Part shown: positions 1-8,957 of the stretch, piece after piece
Layout of the letters: the number at the start of each line of letters is the position of its first letter
Numbering within the stretch: position 1 is the first letter of the stretch
Origin: Isoetes taiwanensis
Taxonomy: Eukaryota; Streptophyta; Lycopodiopsida; Isoetales; Isoetaceae
DNA: 64,000 nt
Assembly: GCA_021234155.1 (NCBI GenBank)
Contig: JAJEKV010000206.1
Location: forward strand, 1,488,001-1,552,000
Reading direction: 5' to 3'
The notes under the pieces: generated by a model
Seen by the model: only the letters and a program-made list of their open reading frames with translations
Databases searched by the model: none
Told to the model about the DNA's origin: nothing
Program-made: the position numbers and the translations under genes

Positions 1-662
1 CCTCAGCTTCAGGGTTGCGATTGGATGGCTCTCCATCAAAGTTTGCAGATCCCTCGCCGACCCCGCGCCCCATGTCCTGGTCTAGGGCTTCATTCATATC
101 CGCCACTGCTTCCTATAAAAACCAAAAGAATATGGCATTAATGTAGTTCATAGAATTATAATAATTTTCTACAACGCACCCCCGCATTCCCGTGAAGTGG
201 GACAGTTCCCTCTTCGTATAGCTGTTGATCTGAGATAAGCGGCTCCGTTAAAGTGGCTATTTTTACGTCTTTGCTAGGGGAAACCCGTATAGATATTTCT
301 ATGACAATATAACGAGTATTAGCTATGGACATTTAAAGTTCTTATTAAAATTAATGTGAACTAATATAGCTCTTACGAATCTATAGTGAAACCCTTTCCG
401 ACCGCTGGAGCCCAAATGAGACGGCTTTCGGTCACTGTTAGTTGCTTTGTCGGTTCGAGCTCTATGTTTGGCTTCTGGATCCTTTGCACGTTCGAATGCA
501 ATCTGATTGCAAGGCACACAACATTATCACAAGTTAAAGTGAACGAATGACAAAAAAAATAAGAAATACCTTGATATCTTCCTTGTGGAGATTAAGTGGT
601 TTAGGGACTTTTGACCAATCGCCTCCAACTTTTTCGCAAGTCTGCTTCAGTTCCTTGACCAC
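1..662 (-). pseudogene. Truncated remnant of an unrecognised three-exon gene
   Basis: On the minus strand three stretches read as coding and join in phase 0 at GT-AG sites. Exon 570-662 (begins VVKELKQTCEKVGGDWSKV) ends at a GTATTT donor. Exon 377-502 (begins IAFERAKDPEAK) has a TTGCAATCAG acceptor and a GTAAGA donor. Exon 1-112 (begins EAVADMNEALDQDMG) follows a TTTTATAG acceptor and runs off the window. The product is charged and low in hydrophobics, suggesting a nuclear protein, but I recognise no family. The 5' part is missing: the first exon is preceded by an in-frame stop, and a dispersed repeat begins at 691, so the gene was probably truncated there. The exon phases are seen in the sequence; the assignment as one gene is inference. 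Confidence 0.4.
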
Positions 663-690
663 TCAAAAACTAGAGATCTGCTTCAAGTCT

Positions 691-952
691 GCTTTTGAAC
701 TTGGGGACAAAAAATAGAGGTTTTATTTGGGAATCTTCAACCAATGTATCTTCTAGAGAGCTGAACTAGTCTAGCAACTAGATAATGTATAACAACGAGA
801 GTCAAGTGATATGTCAAAGCTTTGATTTTCCTTCTAATGTTATGCTCCCATGGTAGAGCCTTGCAAGTCCCTTGATGCTGAAGAACAGAAAACACTCTTC
901 AACTAGAGAAGAAGGGATCTATGGTGCATGTATTGAATATAACAGGTTGGTT

Positions 953-953
<1 letters not shown>
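691..953 (+). repeat. Dispersed repeat A, copy 1
   Basis: This 263-bp stretch recurs in the same orientation at 40879-41140 with only scattered substitutions (shared landmarks include GTATCTTCTAGAGAG and CTCCCATGGTAGAGCC). It has no open frame of note. It lies directly left of the first (AG)n tract, so it is the left flank of the Harbinger-bearing block. Confidence 0.9.

Positions 954-955
<2 letters not shown>

Positions 956-1021
<66 letters not shown>
956..1021. repeat. (AG)n microsatellite, left of the Harbinger block
   Basis: About 33 uninterrupted GA dinucleotides. A matching, longer (AG)n tract lies at 11548-11772. The two may be halves of one target microsatellite split by an insertion. 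Confidence 0.95.
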
Positions 1022-1024
<3 letters not shown>

Positions 1025-1473
1025 GTTGGCCACATGGGGGTTGAGAGATGATTTGAGAGATGGGGAGAGTTGGGAGATGGCGAGAGATGAAGGGAGAGTA
1101 AAAAATTTGGCTCTCCCTTTGAGAGACAAAATGCCCCTAACTATTGTTAGGGGCGTTCCCATTAACCCCTCACTTTGTTTTATGGTTAGGGGCATAACGG
1201 TAGGTTTTGAGTTTTGGGCCGAAAACTCTCCCGGAAATCGAGCCACCAATTCCGACCCCTTCAAGAAATGATCCCCTGTTCTTTGATCTGCCCGCGCACC
1301 TCCTGCTCCAATTCTGCATTAGGGTGTCGAGATCGGCCTTGCAATCCAAAATCCTCAAGCATTGGCATTAAGATTTCGGCTCTCAGGTTTGGAATTCTTC
1401 TTGTAAATTTCTGATTTAAATTGTGTTCAATAAGTAATTTACTATCAAATTCTGTTACAGCAGACTCTAAATC
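1022..1473 (+). other. Non-coding leader region upstream of the Myb/SANT-like gene
   Basis: No conserved open frame is seen. GTTGGCCACATG at 1025-1036 is matched in inverted orientation at 11532-11543. A possible leader exon near 1241-1385 is followed by AT-rich sequence and a TTCTGTTACAG acceptor just before the ATG at 1474, which would fit a 5'-UTR intron. That intron is inference. Confidence 0.4.
1131..1195. repeat. 65-bp fold-back element
   Basis: ATGCCCCTAAC at 1131-1141 is the exact reverse complement of GTTAGGGGCAT at 1185-1195. An extra GTTAGGGGC lies at 1146-1154, so two alternative hairpins can form. The size and perfect ends resemble a very small fold-back element or a promoter hairpin. 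No clear target duplication is visible. Confidence 0.55.
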
Positions 1474-2085
1474 ATGACTAGAGCTTCTAGATCTGCTCTT
1501 CCAGCAACTGCGAAACCCTTTGTGCCCCCTAGAACCAAGAAATTGCCTTCTAAGAGGCCGAAGAAGATGGTGGTCAAATTCACGAATCGATGCATTGCAG
1601 AGATCAGCTCTCAGCCTGAAGGTGCAAAGGATTGCAATTCGAGGAAGCAGAAAAAGGCAGTGGCTCCAAATCCTGGTGAGTCGATGCCCCCTGATAATTC
1701 TTTGGCCTTAATTGTTCATGGAAGTGATGCTGATGCCATTCAAAGCAAGAAAAGAAAGCATCCTGTTGATTGGTCTGATAATGCAATTGGCACCATGCTT
1801 TCCTTGATGAAAGAATATAAAGTTCATAATAATGGAAACATTAATCTGTCCGCCAGTCAGTGGAGAGAGATCATGATAAAACCTCGACATTCAGTAGAGG
1901 GCTTAGAAGATTTAAGGCAATTGAGAAACAAATGGGATAAATTGCAGATTAAATTTAGGGATGAAAAAGAAGCTTCAGAGAGGACCGGTGTAGAACCTTC
2001 GAGTTGGCCATGGTTTGAAGTCATGGAAGATTTAAAGCACGGACAGACTAATGAGAGAGACATACCTGGTGGTGGAGATGATTGA
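1474..2085 (+). CDS. Myb/SANT-like (trihelix) DNA-binding protein, 5' half of a split gene
   Basis: The frame encodes 203 aa. A basic, Pro/Lys-rich N-terminus (residues 1-60) resembles a nuclear signal. A Myb/SANT-like domain covers about residues 93-190, with the family pattern W-SDNAI-TML, SQWREIM, LRNKWDKLQ and SSWPWFEVMEDL. In plants this domain is common in proteins partnered with or derived from PIF/Harbinger elements, where the second ORF product helps the transposase bind DNA. The paralogue at 7142 starts with the same residues, which supports this ATG. Compared with that paralogue, the frame should continue into the Ala/Glu-rich tail now found at 5928-6472. Here it hits TGA at 2083, and about 3.8 kb of foreign DNA intervenes. 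A truncated DNA-binding protein could still be made. Confidence 0.7.
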   Translation: MTRASRSALPATAKPFVPPRTKKLPSKRPKKMVVKFTNRCIAEISSQPEGAKDCNSRKQKKAVAPNPGESMPPDNSLALIVHGSDADAIQSKKRKHPVDWSDNAIGTMLSLMKEYKVHNNGNINLSASQWREIMIKPRHSVEGLEDLRQLRNKWDKLQIKFRDEKEASERTGVEPSSWPWFEVMEDLKHGQTNERDIPGGGDD

Positions 2086-2138
2086 ACTTTTGGTCCCGAG
2101 GCATTTGAAGAAGCTGAATCAGCATTGGGTTGTCCTCA

Positions 2139-3665
2139 GTGTCCTACAGGGCTCCCTCGGATAAGTGGAAGACCTTTGAGAAACTCTGCAGATATGTTCT
2201 GCTGGAAGGCCAGGAAGATGATGAGGGGGAGGATGAAGAGGAAAAGAAGAAGAGAACACCAAGAAAGGGCAGGGAGTCTTTCTCAGACCAATATGACCTC
2301 ATTCTTAGCACCTTTGCGCCCGGGAGAAATGGGTGAGATATGGGCTCAATGGACAAGAGGCAAGTGAAGGACAGCAATGGGGAATTTCCATGCAAGCCGG
2401 ACCCAAAGTTGTTCGGACGGGCAATTTATGAAAAGGATACTGAGGGCACGACCGACAATGAAAGCAGCTTGACCTCTGAGGCGAGAATCTGGATGGAACA
2501 ATCCCGCTAAGGAAAAGTAGAAGCTCAAGAATCACGGGGACTTAAAGGATTATGCCAGCGTCCTAAAAAGAGGCGGCGTGCGTTGGAAGAAGGCATCATG
2601 GAGTTCTGCAATGTTGCTTCCAATGAATACCATGACTTTGATTATTACAAGGAAAAGGCTGCCCTTGATGAGGAAGACATGAAGGAATTGAACCGTCTAT
2701 GTCAACCCCGCATCAACATCAAGCTAAAGCGTAGCGTCAAAACCCTTCCCTTCCCCGAACATGCTATGGCAATTCTGAAGAGGAAGCTTGGATTCGGGGT
2801 GGTCCCATTTAAGGCCGATGATAGCTCCCCATTCACGGTAACATTGGGACACAAGGGATTTGGTGGTGCGAGGCGGCTTTGGGCCCGTGGCACTATTTGC
2901 CATCAATATGATCGAAGACCCCACCCTTTTTATGACAAAGTGACATAGAGCGATTGGTACAAGGCGTAAACGGACATGACCGACTGGATACTTTCGGTTT
3001 CCTTGTCTTTTGCATGCGGGCAATCGGACAACTTTGTCTCCCAATGGGCAGCTGATATTAACTTCAACAACAAGATCTTGTACTCCATATACGAACTTGA
3101 ACATGAGTGTAGACTTGGCTTGCCGAAGGCACCAAGCTTTGCCAATATAGTTTTAGTTTTGGTTTCAAGATTGGCTGTAGACCTGGACAAGTGGTGGTCT
3201 AGCGAACATCATTATCTAGACAGGTTCATGATTTCTCAAGAGCAGATGGAACCCTGGAAGGGCGGCAGATTTATGGAGGATGTGCCATCGATGGACAAAG
3301 TCAGCAGTGATGGTGCGACAGGTCCTATACATAGAATTCCTATCCGGCCAAGAGTTATCAAGTACTTCATAACCAGCTTGGTCGAGGAAGATCAAATTGT
3401 ATGCGAGTGGTACATGAATGAGGGGGCTATGCTTTATGGAATGAAACCTATATCCGTGGTTGGAAATAAGGACATGGTTGAAACCATTCGGTCATACCTG
3501 GATCTGCTTCATGAGCATTTCAAAGGGAGGAAGACAAATGGAAGCGAGAAGGGCGATGATGGCGAAGACAAACCCGAGGCGAGGGAGAGAAACATGCCGG
3601 AGGCGAGAATGTCGAAGGTCTAGACCGAATCTTTGCGGAACACATTCTTGAGAATCGAGATTGAG
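2139..3665 (+). pseudogene. Unrecognised coding sequence: one frame, five internal stops
   Basis: A single frame stays in register from a TCCTCAG acceptor near 2139 to a GTGAGT donor at 3666, roughly 509 codons. It is broken only by stops (near 2334, 2508, 2946, 2967 and 3621) with no frameshift. All five could arise from CGA, CAA or CAG by one C-to-T change. The product starts with an acidic/Lys-rich stretch (EGQEDDEGEDEEEKKK), then a mixed region, then a better-ordered part with motifs SDNFVSQWAADINF, DKWWSSEHHYLDRFM, EQMEPWKGGRFM, VCEWYMNEGAMLYGMKP and ETIRSYLDLLHEHF. I do not recognise the family. It lies inside the split Myb/SANT gene and immediately upstream of a HAD phosphatase-like segment in the same orientation. 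The two could be exons of one gene; that is inference. Confidence 0.55.
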
Positions 3666-3690
3666 GTGAGTTCACTTTGCTCTCTCGGTG

Positions 3691-3762
3691 TTTTCGACTT
3701 CGTGAGTGGAGAAACCTTCGGGAGTTTAACTTTTTCCATTCTCGACTTCATGAGTCGAGAAA
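3691..3762. repeat. Two imperfect palindromes of the CTCGACT...AGTCGAG type
   Basis: TTTTCGACTTCGTGAGTGGAG at about 3691-3711 and TCTCGACTTCATGAGTCGAG at about 3740-3759 are diverged relatives of the perfect palindromes at 4748-5008. They lie in the presumed intron between the unrecognised frame and the HAD-like segment. Confidence 0.6.
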
Positions 3763-3965
3763 ACTCGTTCCTATCGACATCTTTCATCATTTCGGGGAGA
3801 TCAAAGTCAACGACTACGGATCATTGACAATATCTAGTGGCGAGTTCACGTCGCCGAGAGGAGGACTTTGCACTCCCCAAAGACAATCAAGAGCAAGACA
3901 ACTGCGGGCAGCGGAAAGGAGCTGAAAAATAATGATCCCCATATGGATCCCGATGAACCGGAAAT

Positions 3966-4643
3966 ATGGTCGAGCCAAACTCCAAGCGGGATCCATTTGG
4001 TCCCACCAAGCTTGTAATATTTGGCGTCAATGGAGTATTAGCTGCGGTATACCACGATAAAGGCGTCCACGAGCTTAACACCTCGCGGAGATCCCAAAAG
4101 CGGAGCACAAAATCATGTATCCGAGGCCTAGAGCAAAGGAAATTGTTGAATGGTGCACGAAGGGGATTGAAGTGGCCATATGGTCTTGTATGGCAAAAGA
4201 AAAATATTGTCAATGTTCTTGGTGTTCTCGGCCTTCCGGTTTTGAAGTTCAAGTTTGTTTGGGGAAACGAAAGGGTCGAGCATGTGTCAGACCTCGATCC
4301 AGCCATCACTAAGGGGAAGCATATTATGGTGAAAAGGCTGGACAGGGTTTATGAACAATTCCTAGACTTTGGCAAACACAACACGCTGATCATAGATGAC
4401 TCCGCCTACAAGTGCTATCATAACTCGCAAAATACAATCATTGCTAAGACTTATCGACCAGAAGAGTATGAGACGGATAGGTGGTTGTCTTTCGGACTTT
4501 GTCCTGTCTTGGCGGAATCCCTCTTTGCCATTCTTGTGGCCTATGTGATTAGAAACTATCCGAGCCTCAAAGAACCCGATCCGGAGAGCCGCGCGATCAT
4601 GAAAGCTATGGACGACAAATATTTTGGTGATCAAGAAGAGTGA
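3966..4643 (+). pseudogene. FCP1/SCP1-like HAD phosphatase domain, degenerate
   Basis: The reading resembles the plant FCP1-homology (NLI-interacting factor) family, phosphatases of the HAD superfamily that use an Asp nucleophile. KLVIFGVNGVLAAVY matches the DxNGxL nucleophile motif, but the first catalytic Asp is Gly (FGVNG). A shifted frame at 4115-4200 gives AKEIVEWC and EVAIWSCMAKE, matching the second motif. HNTLIIDDSAYKCYHN matches the TLLIDDSPYK motif carrying the late acidic residues. Two compensating frameshifts bracket 4105-4200. With the nucleophile lost and the frame broken, activity is very unlikely. The frame ends at 4643 after an acidic tail. Upstream in another frame is a Lys/Asp-rich linker (KELKNNDPHMDPDEPEIW) that may belong to the same protein. 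Confidence 0.65.
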
Positions 4644-4740
4644 CCTCTGCTTTCAGATAGTCAAATTGTGTGAATATTGTAAAGAAACGTGAAGAAATGT
4701 ACTATATTTTGTAATGAAGGAATGTATATTGAGTTTTCAC

Positions 4741-5010
4741 TGGCTTTCTGGACTCGCGAGTCGAGAAAGGCATGCTTGTCCTGTTGATAAAACCATTTGT
4801 ATGTTTGTTTGTGTGACTTGATGCAGCCATAATCTATTGTGATAATGGTTATACATTGGGTTTCCTGTGCCTTTCTCGACTCGCGAGTCGAGAAAGGCAC
4901 TGCTTGTCTCGTTGACGCAACCATTTGTATGCTTCCATGTGTGATTGGATGCAACCATATTCTAATGGGAATGGTTGTACTTTGACTTCTCGACTCGCGA
5001 GTCGAGAAAG
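4741..5010. repeat. Three tandem ~120-bp repeats, each carrying a perfect or near-perfect palindrome
   Basis: The palindrome cores (CTCGACTCGCGAGTCGAG) lie at about 4750-4766, 4875-4892 and 4989-5006. The middle one extends to a perfect 34-nt palindrome at 4867-4900, and the third is a perfect 22-mer at 4987-5008. Units also share CAACCATTTGTATG-like and TGATTGGATGCA-like sequence between the palindromes. The array follows the stop codon of the HAD-like frame, so it may be 3'-UTR, intron or a transposon subterminal region. Confidence 0.85.
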
Positions 5011-5140
5011 ACACTACTTTTCACGTGATTGGATGCAGTTATATAGAATGAATGTTCTCTATTGTAATTTGATTTCACCATTCTTTTCTTCGTTTTGACT
5101 AATGGCACCGTAATTGTTAATCATAGACTCTCCTTGCTCC

Positions 5141-5651
5141 AGGTGGTTCAGACACAGATCCTACACCAGCACAGATCCCGTTCAGGCATCACAGAGACCG
5201 CTCCAGGCGGCACAGATCCCGCTCAAGGCGGAAGAGATACCGTTCTGGCACAGATCCCGCTCACGCTACACTCTTGCCCGGCCTTTGGGATAAGGTTGCT
5301 CGTGAATGCAGACGCCATGCACACCCTCGGGATAAAGAAGAGGGGCAGAAATTTGAGACACTCCAGAAAGCTCAAAGCATCTTGCAAGCATTGCATAACA
5401 TCCACGGGGTTTGGGGATGGAGCATATTCGATGAAAAGCTGCGGGAGGAGAGTGGAGAAGTCGGGTGGACAGGTCAGCCGGTGGCTCCAGAGGCACCTCC
5501 ACGTGAGGCATTCCACACTCTTCAGGTTGCCCCCAAGGCTTACAGTCGGCGTGAAGAAGCGCCGCAAGTTAATCCCCTAAGGTGGACCACCTACCACGAT
5601 GATGTAACTGTAGTGACAGCAAGACCGCCATGGTCTCTGCGTCCGATGTAA
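5141..5651 (+). CDS. Arg/Ser-rich terminal exon of an unrecognised protein
   Basis: After a TCCAGGTGG junction near 5141 one frame runs to TAA at 5649. The first ~35 codons form imperfect repeats of Arg, Ser, His and Asp (HHRDRSRRHRSRSRRKRYRS), similar in composition to RS domains of splicing-related proteins. The remainder is a mixed region with motifs LPGLWDKVARECRRH and HNIHGVWGWSIFDEKLREE. I recognise no domain. It is in the orientation of the upstream HAD-like segment and may be the last exon of the same captured gene. Two alternative frames are also open here, so the frame choice rests on the RS repeat and the longer continuous run. Confidence 0.4.
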
Positions 5652-5927
5652 AATACATTGTACCTATTCAATTTATTAATAAAAATTATTTTTCAACTAG
5701 AGCTTTGGTTTCAATCTTTAATGAATTTCCTTTGTTTTAGTTGCATTGTTCTTGTTCTCGACTCGCTATCCAAGGAAAACTGGAAGAAAGCTTGGATGCA
5801 CAATAACAGACAAAAAATCGAATTAAGGATAGTTTTCGGGTCGGGGTGCTCCTTTTCGTGTAAATTAACAGGGTTCCGAAAAAAAGTGGGAATGGAATGA
5901 GTCCCACTTTAATTAAATACGACTTTG

Positions 5928-6472
5928 ATATGTTCACAAATGAATTTATGTCTCAAGCATTCTATGAGACAATTGGCACTGAAGCTTCATTTGTTGAAGA
6001 GGAATTTGTGAATGTTGAGAATAATGATGGTGTTCCTGCCAGTCCATACAGTCCAATTGGCAATGGCAGTAAGGACACTTCTAGTGCTCAAAAAGAAAAT
6101 GGTGGGAAAGAGACTCCAAGTGGCTGCAATATTTCTGATACAAGCCCAAGATCTGCTGCTTGCAATAAACCAGGAGTGTATGGGAAGCCAACAACCAAAA
6201 GAAGATCTCGAGTTCATATAGATGAAGATATTGCAGCAGGCATATCTAAAATGGCAAACAATTTTGGGGAAAATGAAGCAAGGAAATTGGAGTTCATGAG
6301 GGAGGATTCTGTGAAGAAGGCAGAATTGATCAAAGAATTAGAGACAATGAGATCAGCTAACAGCTTGAAAATTGCTGAATCAATGGCCACCATGACACAA
6401 AGCATTTGTCAGATGACAAAAGATACCCTCCTGGAGATTGCCAAGCTTGCTTCATCGAAATCAAATTCCTAA
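5928..6472 (+). pseudogene. 3' half of the split Myb/SANT-like gene
   Basis: From residue motif DMFTNEFMSQAFYETIGTEA onward this frame matches the contiguous 3' half of the paralogue at about 7795-8291 (DMFSNTYMSDAFYETIG). It is therefore the severed C-terminal half of the gene starting at 1474. It contains an Asn/Ser-rich linker and an Arg-rich patch (PTTKRRSRVHIDEDIAAGI). It ends in an amphipathic, probably coiled-coil helix (KKAELIKELETMRSANSLK, MTQSICQMTKDTLLEIAKLA) that likely mediates protein contacts. The open frame begins at an ATG at 5897, but residues before about 5928 are not shared with the paralogue. About 3.8 kb separates it from the other half. Confidence 0.7.
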
Positions 6473-6697
6473 ACTTGAAGAATTTTTCTATTTGCAAACT
6501 GAAGTCGTCTGACATAACAGTCTGCCCCATTAGTTCAAATCCAATAACATGCTTGTTATTGGTCTGGTAGTCATATAATTCCAATATATGATTTCGGACC
6601 ATTATAGATTCTGGTCCAATGTACCATCAGCCAGCAGCACATAAATGCACCCTCGTATATTGTGCCCACATTATTTCTTCCTTTTTCTATTGAGGAG

Positions 6698-7105
6698 ATG
6701 GCGAGGGCGAAAGTAGTAGTGAGGGAGCGCTTCAGATTCCGCCGTTTGCCATTGCCATCTTCTTCAAGCTCCTCAAGCTCTGCAACCATGTCTGTCGGTA
6801 GTGCAAACTCTGCATGCACAGTAGAGCAGAATGAGGTTTCCATTCTGCAAACAAGGAAGATCCACAATTCCATTACTGCACAGGATTTTGTGCAGTATCT
6901 GGATATGGGGACGGTCAGAATCGATGAGGAGTTGTTCAACTGGGCTATGCATGCACCTGTGCAACAAAAGGTGCATGTGGAGTTCACATTCGTGAAGATT
7001 TCTGGTGCTTGGGTGCTCATGGAGATCAGAATTCCGACAAACAGTTGTGTAGCTTGTTGTGTAGCTTGTTGTAGCTTTGGTGATAGGCATTTTGTTAGCA
7101 TCTAA
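6698..7105 (+). CDS. Small Ser-rich protein, copy 1, linked to the Myb/SANT-like gene
   Basis: A 135-aa frame starting MARAKVVVRERFRF, with a poly-Ser stretch at residues 22-28, then a conserved core (EELFNWAMHAPVQQKVHVEF, VKISGAWVLMEIRIP). It is clearly paralogous to the 8607-8957 frame: both begin MAR-KV-VR, share a Ser run, and share the pattern AP-xQ-x-HVE-x-VK-x-G-W-L-E-RIP. Both sit just 3' of a Myb/SANT-like gene copy. I do not recognise the family. The C-terminal 20 residues include a small duplication (CVACCVACC) from a repeated GTGTAGCTTGTT and may be eroded. Presence in both duplicated units suggests a conserved third component of the element. Confidence 0.6.
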   Translation: MARAKVVVRERFRFRRLPLPSSSSSSSSATMSVGSANSACTVEQNEVSILQTRKIHNSITAQDFVQYLDMGTVRIDEELFNWAMHAPVQQKVHVEFTFVKISGAWVLMEIRIPTNSCVACCVACCSFGDRHFVSI

Positions 7106-7141
7106 TAGATTGAAATATCAGACACAAATTGCCTCAAGAAC

Positions 7142-8291
7142 ATGACAAAGGCAACCAGATCCTCCATGCCGACTGCTAAGAAGCCTTTCATTCCCCCGAG
7201 GAGCGAGAAATTGGCTCCTAGAAGAACTAAAAGGATGATTGGATCAGTTTCCCAATCTGTGGCCATTGAGATAAATTCTGAACCTGCACGGGTTTCCAAT
7301 GGCATTGCAAGGGGAAAGAAGAGGGATCAGCAGGAAGATGGATTGCGTGAAGTTCAATCTGAACCCCTCCCCAATGAATTAGCCTTAGTTGTGCACGATA
7401 GCAATTGCATTTGCTATTAACCCGGCCAAGAAAAGGAAAACTCCGGTTGATTGGTGGGACAATGCAATCTCCACCATGCTTGCTTTGATGAAGGAGTACA
7501 AGGTTCACAATAATGGTAGTATTAATCTTTCTTGGGGCAATGGAGAGAGATTATGTTGAAATTACAACCCACAGTTCATGGGCTTGAAGATTTGAGGCGG
7601 TTAAGGAACAAGTGGGATAAATTGCGAGATCAAATTAGGGGGATGAAAAAGAGGCATCGAGAGAGGCTGGATCAGAACCATCTACGGCCTTGGTTTGAAG
7701 CTATGGAAGATCACGAAACATGGAGTTACTAATGAGAGAGACATTCAGTGCGGGGGGGATGATGGGGAATTTGGGGCGAGGCATTGAGGATCTTGATATG
7801 TTTTCAAATACCTACATGTCCGATGCATTCTATGAGACAATTGGAACAAATGCTTCATTTGTGGAAGAAGAATTTGTAAGCGTTGCATGATGATAACCCC
7901 GTGTCCCTATTTGCAAATGAAGCAAATGGTAGCAAAGACAATTCAAGTGCACATGAAAAAAAAAAAAATTCTGGCGCATGTAATCGGCCGAGGGGGTTAG
8001 TGGTAAGCCAACAACTAAAAGAGATCTCGGGTTCATATTGATGAAGAAATTGCAGCAGGGATATCAAACATGGCTACCAGCTTTGGTGAAAATGAAAAAA
8101 GGAAATTAGATTTCATGAAAGAGGAATCTGTTAAAAAACATGAACTGATCAGGGAATTGGAGTCTATGAGGTCTGCCAATACTTTGAAAATTGCCCAATC
8201 AATGGCTACAATGACAGAAAGCATTTGTCAAATGACCAAAGATACTCTTCTGGAAATTGCTAAGTTGGCTGCATCGAAACAGACAAATTAG
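7142..8291 (+). pseudogene. Myb/SANT-like gene, copy 2, frameshifted
   Basis: A paralogue of the 1474/5928 gene that keeps both halves contiguous. It opens MTKATRSSMPTAKKPFIPP (compare MTRASRSALPATAKPFVPP), reads to a stop at 7420, and continues in other frames. The SANT-like core (LRRLRNKWDKL) is in the 7532-7732 frame, FYETIG near 7830, and the C-terminal helix (ELIRELESMRSANTLKIAQ) at 8070-8291. At least three frameshifts or stops disable it. It is valuable as the uninterrupted template showing what was inserted into copy 1. Confidence 0.75.
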
Positions 8292-8606
8292 TATGAAATT
8301 CAGAGGTATGGACCTTTGTCCTGCACTGTCATTATCAATTTTTTTATTCTTTAGTTTACATTTATGTTCTTGACTTATGGAAGTTAGTTAAAAGACTATG
8401 TTCTGTTCGGGTTCAGTATGATTGGAACTTACCTTTCAAAGTGGTTTGGGGATCTCAATTGGAATTTAAATGAGCATGAAGTAATATTCCTGATATTGAC
8501 TAGTTTCAAATTACAAATCCATAAAGGTTTCGTACAAAGTCTCTTTAAATTCCATTATGCATGTCTCGTTTCTCGCGCTAGAATCTTTATTGTTTTGGGC
8601 TCGAAG

Positions 8607-8957
8607 ATGGCAAGGCGCAAGGTCTTGGTCCGGCGCCATTTCCCTGTGTATTCTTCCTCAAGCTCATCCGATATGGCGGTAGAAGCGAGTAGTGCCTCCA
8701 GCAGTATGACAGTCGAGTCAGCCGAGATTTTGGAGCTGCAGCACAAGAGCTTCCATGTTTCCGTTAGCCAAAGAGTTATTCTTGGCTACATGGCTATGGA
8801 AGAGGTTTTTGTCGAAGCAGAGTTAATTGCATGGACTGAGCAAGCCCCCTTTCGCCAGAGAGCACATGTTGAGCTTGTTCACGTCAAGCATCATGGTAGA
8901 TGGTGCCTTTGGGAGGTCCGGATCCCTTCAGTTGCATGTGAGAACTGCCCAGAATAG
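8607..8957 (+). CDS. Small Ser-rich protein, copy 2
   Basis: A 116-aa frame from MARRKVLVRRHF with Ser runs at residues about 16-21 and 28-33. The C-terminal core has motifs AELIAWTEQAPFRQRAHVEL and GRWCLWEVRIP. The frame is open further upstream to 8418, but homology with copy 1 begins at the Met at 8607. It has no transmembrane segment or recognised domain. It remains intact although the Myb/SANT copy upstream is broken, which hints at selection or recent decay of the neighbour. The function is unknown. An alternative is a domesticated host gene unrelated to transposition. Confidence 0.55.
   Translation: MARRKVLVRRHFPVYSSSSSSDMAVEASSASSSMTVESAEILELQHKSFHVSVSQRVILGYMAMEEVFVEAELIAWTEQAPFRQRAHVELVHVKHHGRWCLWEVRIPSVACENCPE

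Noticed and set aside
921-1271. Open frames rich in Arg-Glu or Ser-Leu over the GA repeats (also 11431-11814)
   Set aside because: They are translations of the (AG)n microsatellites; no conserved sequence outside the repeat.
4741-5010. Possible CRISPR-like array
   Set aside because: Only three ~120-bp units, spacers are themselves similar, no cas genes, and a plant nuclear context.
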